Below, in pieces: positions 1 through 13,028 of a DNA stretch of 64,000 nt. Position 1 is the stretch's first letter, and each line of letters opens with the position of its first letter. A model generated the notes under the pieces. That model searched no databases. It had not been told where the DNA came from and saw only the letters and a list, made by a program, of their open reading frames with translations. Origin of the DNA: Aplysia californica (taxonomy: Eukaryota > Mollusca > Gastropoda > Aplysiida > Aplysiidae); NCBI RefSeq assembly GCF_000002075.1, contig NW_004798047.1, forward strand, positions 192,234-256,233, given 5' to 3'. Made by a program: the position numbers and the translations under genes.

Positions 1-29
1 ATGTGTGTGTGTGTGTGTGTGTAAGTGTG
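1..29. repeat. (TG)n microsatellite
   Basis: Nearly pure TG dinucleotides at the window edge; the array may extend beyond it. Confidence 0.9.
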
Positions 30-661
30 TGCGTTTATGGGGGGCGTTGTTGGAGGAGTTCGGTGAATTTATTAAACTCCAACAAGGAAAAAACCATTGG
101 TGTAGAATAAACAACACACTATTCACCATTTTCAGATCTTGAGGTCTGTGGCGTTGGGTGCACTGCCAGCTATTGCTGGACAACTAAGCATTCAGGCCTA
201 ACAAATTAATCACCGCTTTTGCCATTATGCACAAATGAAAGGTTCAGCAAAGTAAGAAAGTGACAGGAATTGGTGGCTTGGGAAATGCTAAAAAAAAAAG
301 GAGTTTGAGTGCCGGGAATGCATCATGTATGTATGCAAATTTTGATCTATTTTTTTCAGGTTCTGCTACAACACTGGCAAGACTTGTGGGGGGGGAAAAA
401 GACCAATTTTAACCTAGTCTCAATTACTTTGGTTAATGTCGCTTTAAGTTTTTCTTGGGCATCAGGTTAAAGACAAGTGACTGCAGTCTAAGTGATTGTG
501 TGTCTATAATTATTATAACAATGCGTATAGAGGTTCCAGAGTTGCACATCTTTTTGATGATTATTGATTCAACTTCAGTTTCAGATTATATATCATCATT
601 TGTATTTCAGATTAAAAGGGTTGGTTTACTTGTACCCTCCAAAGTCATAATCTTCCCCAAG

Positions 662-1083
662 ATCAAGATCTAGTCTAGATATCTAGATCTAGATTTTAGT
701 CTAAACATGATTCTGGTCCCAAACTCAGAATCTCACCTCTGTACTCTGACTCAACTTCGAAGACGCAGGGATCACTAAACAAATTCATCTTTGGAATAAC
801 ACCGAAATATTTATTCTTGAATCACAATCATCAGTCTGATTATTCCAAGGGCCGTTGTGTCCAAGGCCTAGACCTATATTATATTAATTAATAATAAAAG
901 ATAGAGGCTATGACGCAATGACATGATTCTCGGATCATCGGCGAATTACTAGACTTATCATTGCGAGATATAATTTGTGTTAGATCTAGATCTAGATCTA
1001 AGTCTAGATTCTTAGATCTAGACTCTAGATCTTGATCTAGAAAATCTAGAATCTAGATCTAATATAGATCTAGAATCTAGATA

Positions 1084-1118
<35 letters not shown>
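662..1118. repeat. TCTAGA/AGATCT palindromic hexamer clusters and (TA)n
   Basis: Two dense patches, about 662-695 and 983-1085, are made of overlapping copies of the self-complementary hexamers TCTAGA and AGATCT with small variations. The second runs straight into a (TA)n tract ending near 1118. Smaller patches of the same motif occur near 7065-7100 and 7588-7602. No coding potential is visible. Confidence 0.7.
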
Positions 1119-1120
<2 letters not shown>

Positions 1121-2166
1121 ACCGTTGACCTCTCATGACTGTTGGGTAAAGAGATCAGCCGATGCGGATTTTGAAGATTATATTGACTTTGGGGCATATT
1201 ACACAGTCAACAAGTTACTAGGCTACGTTCATTTTCCAAAACAGAAAAACGCAGAATCACGTTTTATGTTTATATTGTTGTGACAATTCGCGCCAAATGC
1301 ACTTTTACTTGTAATTGTGCTCTATATGAAAGGTGAAGCTGAAAGAGATAGCCTAGAGCAAACTTGAACTTCCGTTAGCCTTTATGTGAAATGACTTACC
1401 TACTTCAGCTCTGTGCACCGAAAACTGTTTGAAACACGATTCGTAAATCCTTTACGATGTGGAGGAAGAGGGTAGATCTAAAACGTAGAGCAATGTAAGC
1501 GACCCAAAGCTCGACTGACTGACTCCCCTGCTCCTGCTAGCTGCTTGCTCTCCGACAGAGCTATTGATTGAACTCTTGACCTCAACCCAGCTGATCTGGA
1601 ATATGGTGGTTATTCGCACGATTTGTGTCAAAAAGCTGCGAGAGTATTAACCTTGGTTTAACAAGGTTTCCATAGTGAGTCTAGGCTAACATTTATGTTT
1701 AGAACACTTTTTGGGCTTTTTTCTGTCTGCAATCGACAATAACCCATGTCAAACCTAAAATCAACTAATAGTTTTCTTTATTTTATTATTATTAGGTTCT
1801 TGCTTTTTTTCTTGACAAACATTCACGTCCAACTTTTACCTTAATCGCAAATATGTGGTAATAAAAATAGTAATAACAACATCTTGTGATAGTTCCCCTA
1901 ATTCCAATGTAATGGATTCTTGTATTCGGATTTTTTAAAATAGAGAATAATCCATATATTCTTTTGACAGAGATGCATGCATTAGATTGTTACGTCTTGT
2001 ACAAGTGTAGGGATGGGGTTGGGTTCTTGCCTATAATTTATTGTTAAATGTGTTCCAGATAATCTAGGTGGCCGTTGAACGTGAATACAAATTATATAAA
2101 ATACTGTGTCTTAGCCTACTATTATTGTTTAAGCTTATGACAAATTCCGGCAAAAATCACAATTAA

Positions 2167-2286
<120 letters not shown>

Positions 2287-2629
2287 GCGACATTTTGCTT
2301 TCCATGTTGAGGGCGCAAAGCGGCTATCGCGCACGACCTAAGCTGTCTGAGTATCCGATAGCTAGCGCCCGACTCGTCGCCTCACAAACGCGTTTGTTTT
2401 CAGGGGACGAGTCATTAAAATTAGGGCGATCGCCCCCAACGTAGGCTTTCTTAGTTCCGGGATTGAGAAGACTTAGCCCCCGACCCGACCTGATTCCATC
2501 CACAAACGGCACCCCGTATAACATGCATGATATGAATACACATGGCCTATAATTTGTTGAGTTTGTGGTGGTTTTCCTTCGAATCCATTCGTGTGCGAAC
2601 GCCTCCATTCCTAAAGGAAACCCAAAATA

Positions 2630-2632
<3 letters not shown>

Positions 2633-2695
<63 letters not shown>

Positions 2696-2706
2696 TGTGT
2701 GTGTGT
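2633..2706. repeat. (GT)n microsatellite
   Basis: Nearly pure GT array. With the compound array at 2171-2285 it flanks about 350 bp of more GC-rich unique sequence. Confidence 0.95.
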
Positions 2707-4001
2707 TTGCCTTACTTCTTGCGGCAACACGAATTGTGGACAACTGATTCCGTTATAGCTAGCCTAAGAGTGAGTCTGATCGGAAACGTGTTCTTGACTT
2801 TTTGAATTGCCGGGTAGCAAAACAAATTACAAAACTACAATCATGGTATTTATGTACAAATGTTAATGTGGATTATCCAACGTGTGCATTTATTCATTCC
2901 AACTGCTTCAGTCAGAGCAAAGACGTTGCTTCAAAACAAAAATTAGAAACGCCCTTTCTAAGGGACATAACAAGCTTTTTGTATCAACACTGTATATTGT
3001 TTAAACAGTGTAGCCTCCCCTATTACAGTTAGTCAAAAGATCATACTATTTTATAGTACTAGATAATACAAAAGATCTGAGATTCACCAATGATGGGGCA
3101 CTTAATTTGCACTGAAAGTGAACAACAAGTGAAAATTAACCACAACGTCATAAATAATGAAAGCAAAAAAGTAGGGTTTAAACAATCAAGAAAAATAAAA
3201 ACCAAATTCATGACTATTTACACCAGTGACAAAAAAAAAGAAACAACAAAAAACAATCCATTGCTAACAGAAAACAAGTACATTGAAAAAGTAAAAGAAT
3301 ATATACATATTTGGGACAAACAGAGAACAAAAAGAATATGGCGAACAATCAGAAAGACAAATGCGGCTTGGGGTTGCTTTGGAAAATACAGGGAAATACA
3401 GGGCTATCAATATTGAAAATATGACCGTGCTGTTTTTGTTAATGCCTTTTCATGCTCCAATTATTCTAATGTATAGGCAAAAAGTTCGTTTGGCTTTTGT
3501 TGAGAAGGCGATATAAATTTAATGGTTCGTCTCTACTTAATAAAGTGATCACAGAGTTAAATTCTGCTCCCAACCACAGTCTAGGCCTAACTGGAAATGT
3601 GAGAATATGACTATGACCTTTGCAATTCGTTGTTCTAACACTTTCATAACTTTAGCATATTATTTTATTACAGTTCAACAGGGGCTTATTAATACAAGCG
3701 CCGTTCTCAACTTTTCTCAGTCAGATTGTGTTTTCTCATTTATCTATGTCAAGATTGTTATCCTACTCCAAATACAACATACATTTTACGTGCTTTATCA
3801 CAGAAAAGAATGTGAGTAGGCTCTACAGTATTTCAACTATAGCAAAAAGCCATGGATATTTGTTCGTGTGTATTACATTTGTGTTAAATTTTTACCCCCC
3901 CCCCTCCCTTCTCTTTCGCGTGACCTCTCTGAAATAAAAAATATAAGCTTATCTCTCTATCCCTCTGGTGTGTGTGTGTCTGTAGACTATATCTGCATGC
4001 A

Positions 4002-4002
<1 letters not shown>

Positions 4003-4047
<45 letters not shown>

Positions 4048-4201
4048 GGTGTGTGTGTGTATGTGTGTGCGTGTCTGTGAGTGTGTGTGCGTGTATGTTT
4101 ATTTGTGTGTGTGTGTGTGTGTGCGTGCGTGTGTGTGTGTGTGTGTGTGTGTGAATGTGTGTGTGTGAGAGTGTATGTGTGTGTGTGTGTGTGCGTGTGT
4201 A
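4003..4201. repeat. Interrupted (GT)n microsatellite
   Basis: About 200 bp of GT repeats with scattered substitutions. The imperfection suggests an older array than the pure ones nearby. Confidence 0.9.
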
Positions 4202-4205
4202 CACG

Positions 4206-4553
<348 letters not shown>

Positions 4554-4760
4554 AGCATTATTATATGGGGCTTCTAGTTAAAGCATGCACAAGTTAGCCA
4601 CACAAAAAAAAAACAACGAAAAAAATCCAACAACTCATAAAAAATCTAGGAGGCTTTGAACTTTTACCCGCAACTAGATCTCGCTAGGAGGATTGACGTT
4701 TGTTCGCAATAGCTCACTTTCTGTATTCACCCTGAGAGCATAGCCCCGCCCAGAGAGATC

Positions 4761-4792
4761 CGAGAGAGAAAGAAAGAGAGAGAGAGAGAGAG

Positions 4793-4852
<60 letters not shown>
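4761..4852. repeat. (GA)n microsatellite
   Basis: Long GA array with a few GAAA interruptions near its left end. Confidence 0.95.
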
Positions 4853-4853
<1 letters not shown>

Positions 4854-7217
4854 AGTCATTTGAAAAATGTAGCCTAGTCAAGATATCGAATGAATAAGAA
4901 GTAAAAAAAAACACAAAAAACCACGCACCCAAAAAAACAACAAACAAGACAATATAGCAACACTGTCCCACCTAGTGCCCCACCCATTTTCCTAACAATA
5001 ACAATATTAGGTTATCATAAGAGTAAAAAACAGTTCGCTAAAAAGATTATATTAGGCTATGTTAACGTAAACGGTCTTTTTCAACACGTGGCAACTGGAG
5101 CAAGGGTGGCTGCATATTTTATGCGGGTTAATTTGCGGCATATTATTAGTATTATGGCTATGGCATCACAATTACAGAAAGTTCATGCTGCAGGTAGATC
5201 GAATCTATGTTTTCACGGGCAAAATCAATTTTTATAGGTACGGAGTTCAGGGTGAATATTGAAATCAACATTTCGATAAGAGTACATGTATGGAATTTAG
5301 GCAGTCGAACTAGTCGGCAATATTACTGCTTGACAGGAATAAAGACCTAGGCCTTCCTGCCCCCCCCCCCCTCCTTTGTCGTTTGTTTTAGTAGAGTTTT
5401 TTTTTACCGCGCTCGCAACTTTTTGTCCCTTAACAAACAAACAAACAAAACCAAAGATAGCCTAACCCATACAGAAGACACCAAGACTGATAAACTGATA
5501 ACAGAACTGACAATCAAACTTCAGTTTCAAGGTGTGTTTTTTATTTGACGAGGGCAGGTTAAATCTTTTAGAACCGCATGGTTTCAGATTCAGAAGTAGC
5601 CTATTTCGTTCACGTTGAGTCTTGTTCTTTGTGTTGTGATAAATATATAACGGGACAAAGAACAGCAGAACACAAAGAAGTCCCAAGTTCAGTGGCGGGC
5701 TGCTCGTATTTATCGCCCTTCGTAGATCGGGAAATTCCGTAGTTTGACGGGAATAAACGAGCATGAATAAATAGGGCAATGAGCATTCTGGGGATGACGT
5801 AGTGCAGATTCACACACAGAGAGACCCAGCAGCTGAAATAAGCATAAATCCTCTTACTCGCAGCGTCGAATTCATCTGAGCGCCTGGGTGTGGTATGTAT
5901 TAACATTTGTCCCTCTTATAAAATTACTTTTGTTTCAAATGATGCTCTGACGAGCTAGAATTTGGCGTTTTCGTGGTGTGTTTTGGTTGTGTTTTTGTTT
6001 TGTTTACATCCTGCAAGGTCAGCGCCTGCGCAGAGGGCTCCGATCGAGTGTATCTCAGCTGTTTCACACGGATCACCGCCAAATTATACAACTTCCGAAA
6101 CAGAGTACACGGAACAGGGATACATAAATTTGGGAATTAAGTGTAGATGAGTATTTTTTGTCGAAAATGATTCATTCAATAGTTCATAATTATACTTACC
6201 TTATTTGAAAGATAATATGTGAAGAGATAACCCATTGATAATGCCAAGGAATGACCAGCAGTATAAAGCAATGGATTCCAAGATGGGATGTATTCTCTGA
6301 ATGATCAAAATATTGACTTTGCGCCTGAGAGGAGGATTGAACATGGCGACCGTCACGCAAGGAACACAAAGGACTGCTATTTCACAAAGGACCAGTGTCC
6401 GCATGTTCTGAACTGGGAATTAATTTCCTTTTGCATATTTTTGTTTAGCACTAGTATATCATACAGAATCGGAATGTGGACTTAAGTTGCCTTTGTTATT
6501 CAGCACAAGGGATTTCCCCCCGTCCTCTCTATGAACAAGGTTTCTCATGAGTATAAAAAACAGAAGAAAGAAAAAGAAAGAAACCATCCGCATGTTGACG
6601 CGCTAAGAAATTAACAGGCCACCGAGGAAGTTGTGAACGATATTCACTTCATTTTGCTGTCGGCTGCTGTGAGAGGTAAACCGTGTTTTGATGTCAGCTG
6701 CTACTGTCACAATCAGCATTATGCCTGTCAGACACCATGGGAGCATCAATGCAAACTGGATAAGTAAGTAAAGTTGGTTGTCAAGTAGATTAGTATTCAC
6801 TAGAATCTAGAAGATATATAGTGACACTAGGCCTGCTGTTAGTGGCACTGGTAGATCTACTAGCAAGTACGTTCAGAGCTCTTGAACTTAGATTAGAATA
6901 CACCTATTACTCCTTGGAGATGAAAATTGAATGAAGGAGGAGGGAGGTTGAGTTGGTCTTTGTTGTTGTGCTTTGTGCAATGGCTGAATGGCCATTGAAA
7001 AGGAAAAGGTTGCGTAGTAGCCTACTTAGTTTGTACAGTACAATGATAATCTTAGACTCTACTAGACTAGATCTAGAATCTCGATCTAGATCGAGATTCT
7101 ATTGTGATAATTTCGCCTATTTGTCCATCATGCTGTACTGTCTGTATATGATGCGATGCTATATCCAATCACCAATTATATGCGCCACTGCCAATAGTCT
7201 GTCATATATATAAGGCC

Positions 7218-7350
7218 GGCACTATTTCTCCGAACGTTCGGGAAAATAAAGCTGGGCACTATTTCTCCGAACGTTCGGGAAAATAAAGCTGGGCACTATT
7301 TCTCCGAACGTTCAGGAAAATAAAGCTGGGCACTATTTCTCCGAACACTC
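7218..7350. repeat. 37-bp tandem repeat with palindromic core
   Basis: Three full units and a partial fourth start at 7218, 7255, 7292 and 7329, a period of exactly 37 bp. Each full unit contains CTATTTCTCCGAACGTTC, and the first two carry the 12-bp palindrome CCGAACGTTCGG. The last unit decays after CTCCGAACA. A related inverted copy lies at 8696-8752. Confidence 0.9.
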
Positions 7351-7950
7351 TGAAATATCATCCTTTCCCCCAAATTTCGGATATTATATAGATCTATAAT
7401 TATAGTATGGGCCTACCAAAGATTGTTCGTATACAATATGGTTCAATCGGTCCAAAAAATGTCCGCCGTAAATATTTATATAAAGAAATGCTACAATTCC
7501 AAACAGTTTTTCGCTATAGATATGACGTGTTGCCTATGAAAGGTGCTGCTTTTAAACGTAATGTGTTGTGTTCACTCGTGTGCTGTCTAGATCTAGATCT
7601 ACGGAGGGTTATTGATAACTACACATAGAACTGGCATCTGCGTTTGTCACTGCTGCGACCAATGTACTGACACTGGCAAGCCCCTTAATGTGTGTGATTC
7701 CATAATTTACATGTAATATCCTGTACTTTTTTTTTAAAATTACGCACATTTAGGGTTAAAACTGCCAATCTTCTTCGGACAGGTGGACACACGCCCTTAT
7801 TTGTTAATGTTTGTTGTTGTTTATGGGCTGTTCTAATTTTGATTTCTTTCTGTTATGAAACCTTTCTTTTTCACGTTTTTACACTCATCTAAAAATCTCA
7901 TCTAGACTAGCTGTTGAAAATTTAAATAGATATAGACCCAAAAATTTGCT

Positions 7951-7951
<1 letters not shown>

Positions 7952-7995
<44 letters not shown>

Positions 7996-8060
7996 GTGAG
8001 TGTTTGAGTGTGTCTGTGTGTGGTAGTAAGTGGAGAGTGAGGAGTGTGTGTGTGTGTTTG
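7952..8060. repeat. Interrupted (GT)n microsatellite
   Basis: GT array that becomes irregular toward its right end. Confidence 0.9.
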
Positions 8061-8695
8061 TTTGTTTTTCGGGCTTTATTTCAGCCTTTATTCAGTAACA
8101 GTTCAAAGTATACAAAAATAGAAACACAGGATCCATTCACTCCAGGACTCATGAGTCATTCGTCTCTTTCAGTTTCACTCTTTCATTCAATTCCCGTGTT
8201 CTCTCCCGCGGCTCATCCCCGTCCGCATGACTTTCATACCCCACCCCATCCCTCCAGGCACACACAAAGAAAATCTCACTTGTTCCCTGCGAACCATGGA
8301 CAATAATATAGGCAAAACACCGCCTGAGCTGCATTCCTTTTGTTCGTGAGCTGTGGACCAGGCCAGGGGTGGTCAGTGTCGTCGTCTTTTAGTTGCTGTC
8401 GCCTGTGGATACACTCGCACATTCTTCCTTTCACCCGCTCTTTCACTCACACTGTCTCTCCATCCACAGTTCAGCTCGTCATACGTTCAAAAGTTGCCCA
8501 CTAGTTATGTTTAGTTAGTGTGTGTACATGTGCATGATGGTGGTGGGTGTGTGGTGGGTGTTACTGAAGGTTGTCTGTAGGCGGGCTTGCCATGCGGTAC
8601 GTGTTCCTTCCCAGACCAGAGGCAGAGGCAGAATGAAAGTTGGCGCCGAACTCTCGCAATAAATAGGCAAAAAATCACGAGACCGGAAGCCGAAA

Positions 8696-8752
8696 ACCGT
8701 TCGGAGAAATAGAGATCGGCACTATTTCTCCGAACGTTTGGAGAAATAGTCA
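8696..8752. repeat. Inverted repeat sharing the 37-bp repeat core
   Basis: CGTTCGGAGAAATAG is followed after a short spacer by its exact reverse complement CTATTTCTCCGAACG, then by a further GGAGAAATAG arm. The arm sequence is the core of the tandem repeat at 7218-7350, so the two sites belong to one family. Confidence 0.85.
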
Positions 8753-8899
8753 CTTCGTATAATATAATAATGTATTTACAGTAAAAATAATCAAAGCATT
8801 TCAGATAATAATTTACGGAAACAAAAACCCGGGTGGGCACAGCCAATCAATCAAGAGTGAAAAGTTGAGATCATTGAACTTCCCAATGCGTCAAGCTTT

Positions 8900-9121
8900 T
8901 CCAGTTACTTTCTTCCTTCCTCCGCTGGATCACTCTCGGTAGTAAATTGCGATCCTTTTTTAACACACGGAAAACACCGAACCGAGAGTGAGATGAAAAT
9001 GCGGCTTGCGCATGTCGGCCCGTAGTAACTTCCTACTTCTGTTCTGTGCCTAGTGCTGTCTATAGTTTCTCATTGTTTATTGTGGAGTGACAGTGTCGAC
9101 TGTCAATCGAGCATCGGGACA
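8900..9121 (+). promoter_or_regulatory. Candidate promoter / 5' UTR of the BTB gene
   Basis: This stretch is more GC-balanced than its surroundings and contains a 10-bp inverted repeat (CACTCTCGGT near 8931 and ACCGAGAGTG near 8983) and a CpG-containing GCTTGCGCATG segment. It precedes the first credible ATG upstream of the BTB gene. Promoter identity is inferred from position and composition only. Confidence 0.3.
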
Positions 9122-9217
9122 ATGGCGCACCGTGGTGTCACTGAAAACGGCGGAAATTCGAGAGAAATGGTTGCAGAAAGCAAAATAAATGGAGCTGGAT
9201 TGAGAAAGAAGCAAACG
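9122..9217 (+). other. Possible first exon of the BTB gene (unresolved)
   Basis: An ATG at 9122 opens MAHRGVTENGGNSREM and remains open to 9247. The best-looking donor, after 9217, does not keep frame with the next certain exon, which starts at 14461 and needs one incoming base. Ending after 9134 would keep frame, giving MAHRG-IMNMPNQ, but the donor there is weak. The exon may instead be untranslated, with translation starting at 14466. Confidence 0.3.
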
Positions 9218-10121
9218 GTGTGCAATTTCAACGGTTCATTAGAAAATTGAACAAGCAGGGTGCTGCACTTTGCATTTTGGTGCGATTTAAAGAAATCTCG
9301 TACAGTGGCAATGATGTTGCCTCCTACAATACTGAGCTGCTTTACATTGTTGCACAAGTCCCAAGTGAAAGACATCTTTTTTTGAGATACTAGCTGGCAA
9401 CAAACACTGGATTTTTAGTCACCAGACTAGGTCAAATGCTTACAGTAGTGTAACTTACAGTGTCTTTTTTTTTGTCTTTTTCAAATACATTTTAATTCAG
9501 TATGGTAAACGAATATATGACACTTTTCCCTTCCCAAAACAGAGATATTCCAAAATTATTGCCTCTGGATCTTACTGGTTTTACTCCGGCCTTTGGAGAG
9601 CGCGCGTATGCCTTCACATGAATTTCCTCCTTTTTTGAAATTCCTGAGTGGCAGCTATGGTCAAGGATCAGCCACTCTCAGGAATGAGATCACATAAGCG
9701 TTGTAAAACTCTATGAAACGGTACAATGTTTTGGCCGAGACGGAACTGCACTGAGGTGTGAACTCGCTGATACATTTGTTTTCCCCAAACTTTGTACTCA
9801 CAGCTGACCTCTCCACTTAAAGTTGCATCTCTCGCTGGGTGTGTAGAGCCTTCAAGTTCGCTCCAGGCGGGATCACGTTGAACCGTGATCTCTTCCTGCC
9901 TGAACATTGCGGCAGTTGTCTTCACGCCCGAATTTGCGAGACAGACTAAATTTTAATTTGTGTAGGTGCATTGAGTCACAATGTATGGTGCGTCATGACA
10001 AAGGCGGGGGAACTTGATCAGAGATGGAAAGCTATAAATTTTGGACAGGTAAAGAGGAGGAGCTACTGGATAAGCAAAACGTGTCTTTTTTTATTTTAAA
10101 AAAATTATTTTTTTTGGTAAT

Positions 10122-10405
10122 AGAGGGTTTTACGGCGCTCGCAACTGCATAAGGTCATATGAGCGCCAAAGGATAGGTGTCAACAGAGAAGTCTTTACAG
10201 GGAATCAGACTTAGACTGCTCGCCTCCAGCTTCAACAGCGCAAGGTCTGCTTCGACTATCAAGGCACCCCGGAAATAGCAGGTCACAAGAGAGTGACAAA
10301 CATACAAAAGAAGTAGAGGAAAATGACAATAGTAAGGATCAGGAAAGAAAAAGCAGGAGTTCCCTGATGCCTCTGTGATAAGTCATCAAGGTTGACCACT
10401 CTTTG
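10122..10405 (-). repeat. Repeat family B copy
   Basis: On the minus strand this reads from a CT-rich body through TGCTATTTCCGGGGTGCCTT and ATAGTCGAAGCAGACC to the hairpin tail GGCGCTCATATGACC...GCGAGCGCCGTAAAAC. The same body occurs at 38090-38515 (+) and 57330-57665 (-), so it is a dispersed element that shares its 3' tail with other families in this window. Confidence 0.75.
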
Positions 10406-10705
10406 CTCGCCATATCATCATGTCATAAATCCACCCAGGGGTTACGTGGGTTCATTTTTGAGTGAAGGGACACCATTTTACTGGTTGTGGTCGTTGTTGA
10501 TTCTTGCCTTGGTGCGTCGGCTAAAATCCAGTTTGCCTAAATCCAGCATTTTCCTTGCTGTCTAGCACCAGAATCTTAGGCGGAGACTACTGTAATTAGT
10601 GTAAAAATATACATGCACGCCCCATTTGGCTGATGTGCAATCAAATAAAACATCAATACTTGAAAAAGTAATGATTTAAGATGGTTGTTGTAAAGTTGAA
10701 ATTTT

Positions 10706-11209
10706 GGGCTCTTGTGGTCTAGAGGTATGGTATTGCCTTTCATTCAATAGGTTCTGGGTTCAAAACCTGACAACGCCGTAAAATTTTGTCTCTAAAGTTT
10801 TCTCCTTTCTCCTCCTTTCCTGTTCTCTGATCCCATTCAGTCATCTGCTTTCTTCTCCACTTCTCCACTTCTCCCCCCCTCATCTGGGCTCTGACTCTTT
10901 CTGCTGCTATTCCTGGCTCCTTCTTACTGATGTCTTTCACTTTTCAGCCACACCCCTTTTCTCAGGATAGGTAAGATAGAACACACTAGCCTTCTAGGAT
11001 AAGGGCAGGAGAATCGTGGAGGTCCCTTGTGCAAGTTGCATACACGTCAAAATACCCCTTAGTGGTCCTTAATTCGATAAAGAGTAGAGTAAGCTTCAGC
11101 AGCCACCTGGGCAAAATTCAAAATTAATTCACCAAACTGAAAATATGCCTTGTGCGCTCATATGGCCATATGTAGTTGCGAGCGCAGTAAAACACTTACT
11201 AAAACAAAC
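10706..11209 (+). repeat. tRNA-derived SINE, copy 1
   Basis: The head has a box A match TGGTCTAGAGG at 10715-10725 and a box B match GGTTCAAAACC at 10757-10767, spaced as in a tRNA. A roughly 350-bp CT-rich body follows. The 3' end is the hairpin tail GCGCTCATATGGCC...GTTGCGAGCGC and then ACTAAAACAAAC. Two further full copies lie at 13029-13490 (-) and 38525-39060 (+). Confidence 0.8.
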
Positions 11210-11431
11210 GAAAGATTTGTTTAAAAAAGATGAAAATGAACAAGTGAACATGGGACTAGTGGAATAGGTTTTAAAAATCCCCTTTGTTACAAATATGTTC
11301 ACTCTAGTTATGAGGAAGAAAGTGACTGACTCCCCTCTCTTTCTATTACAAGGGATGTGCTGAAAGAAGTTTCTGTCCTAAAAAAAACCTGAACTGCTCA
11401 GCTAAGCAGATTGATATTAGATAATGTTATG

Positions 11432-11779
11432 TGGTGTTGGTGGTTTAAGGGGTAGGCTGTTGAGATTGCAACTGAAAGGTCATTGGTTTAAACTGCATCA
11501 GGGACCCAACGTGCCCTAAGTAAAAAGCACTATACACAGATTTTCCTCACTTTACCCAGGTGGGAATGGTTACCCTGCTACAGACAGCTAAAGATCTTGT
11601 CAGTTTGTTAGTTAGTGTTTGAGCACTTAATCGGCTGCTTACACTATGTATGCTTCCTAGGTAGCCGAGAATGTTTCTGAGTGTTTCAAGGGGTAAATTG
11701 TAAAGTGCTTAGAGCGGACTGTTGAGAGGGGATATAATATAATACGTGTTATAAAAATGCTGTTTATTGTTATTATTGT
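11432..11779 (+). repeat. Second SINE family, copy 1
   Basis: A tRNA-like head (GTTGGTGGTTTAAGGGG) is followed by CCTCACTTTACCCAGGTGGG, AAAGATCTTGTCAGTTTGTTA and a 3' end of GTAAAGTGCTTAGAGC then TTATTGTTATTATTGTT. The same order of blocks occurs at 45683-46014. The tail resembles those of SINEs that use L2-type LINEs, which is an inference from family knowledge. Confidence 0.7.
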
Positions 11780-12654
11780 TCATAATGTTCTAGATTGAGG
11801 AGAGGAGATATTTGTTGTTAAGTTTGGTAAACAAATTATTTTAAAAATTTAATATTCAATAAAGTTAGGGGGCTTCACAAATTGTAATGTTCCAGGCAGC
11901 AGAAGTTTTCACTTGTTGTTCTGGAGAGCTAATCTGATGGCAGTGGTATTGTGAGCCTGAGGCGAATAATTTTTTATAGAACTAATTGGCGGGAAAAGGA
12001 AGGGTGTCTCTGTCTGTATAATCTCTTTATGATTTTCATTTTTCTTTCTTCCAAAGAGGTGGTCTGGTAAAAGTTACCACTGTGTTAAAGAAGTCTCCGG
12101 TTTATTTTGAGCTCAATATTTCATACTGTACTTTTGTTGTCACACCTAACGGGGTTCTATATATGTAGCAGCCACATCTCATGAGCCGAACTGACAATTA
12201 TCTCGACAAAAGATCTTTCTTTCACATGTTTGTGTATAGTTTACACCATATCTCTTGTTAGAGGCCTCAAGTATTTGCTCAGACTCTCACATTAATGGAC
12301 ACTTTTTTGACTGGATATAATCTCTGAAGTGGAAGGTTGAATTAGCTGGAAGGAGTATGGTGGTAAATTAGCACTGACTGGCACCAAACATACAAAAGAT
12401 ATAAAATTCAAGTCTTTTAACTATCTTGTATTGTGGGCTTGCAGTATAAAAATCTACACAGTGAGTGGCCCTGAAAAAAATTCCAACAACTTGTCAGCAT
12501 TCCACATCTTTTGCCATTGTTGTGTATACAGTTGAATTTGCTGTGATGGCCACCTGTCCAAGACAATCACTAGTACAAATGACCACTTCCTACTTCCCCC
12601 TTGTGTTTTTCTACTGTCAAGACGTCCACCCCTCTAAGACTACTGTTTTTCTCA

Positions 12655-12800
12655 ACAAACAGGTGGTGAGAGGGCGCTGCTGTTTCTTTACTTTCACTCT
12701 TGTTGTTTCTGTCTGTCTGTCTTACTTTTCCCCATCACTAAATGACCATTATTGTGTCAATGTGTTTCTCTTTACACAAACAAATCTCCTCAACAGTGAG
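12655..12800 (+). repeat. Repeat family A, 5' part
   Basis: Contains GAGAGGGCGCTGCTGTTTC, TGTCTGTCTGTCTTAC and AAATGACCATTATTGTGTC, matching the left part of longer family A copies at 16130-16895, 18110-18720 and 37010-37520. The right part is missing. Confidence 0.55.
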
Positions 12801-13028
12801 TGGCCATCTAGGGCAATTTAGACTGTTTCATATTCGCTTTGCCTGGCTGTTGTGTGAAGTTTATGTACTTTGCATTTTTCTTATATTAATCGTTGAAAGA
12901 CATCTTTCAGTGAGACTTAAGGGTGGGTGTCTATTGGGATTCTGGAATGAAAATTGTCTTTAAAATAGCACAGTGGATGATGTGGACCGAAAATAAAACG
13001 TTTAACTTCCTTATTAAATCTATCAGAT

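Noticed and set aside
3090-3416. 108-codon open frame rich in Lys and Asn
   Set aside because: The composition reflects A-rich DNA. No domain, splice partner or conserved motif is visible, so it is not called a gene.
5962-6150. Open frame with a signal-peptide-like start (AFSWCVLVVFLFCLHPARSA)
   Set aside because: The first codon is TTG, not ATG, and there is no ATG or splice acceptor suited to it. No family is recognisable.
9668-9925. Minus-strand 85-codon frame with balanced composition
   Set aside because: There is no recognisable domain, and it lies antisense in a presumed intron with no neighbouring exon.
10706-10780. Possible functional tRNA gene
   Set aside because: Box A and box B are present, but the arms do not pair as a tRNA and a long SINE body follows.
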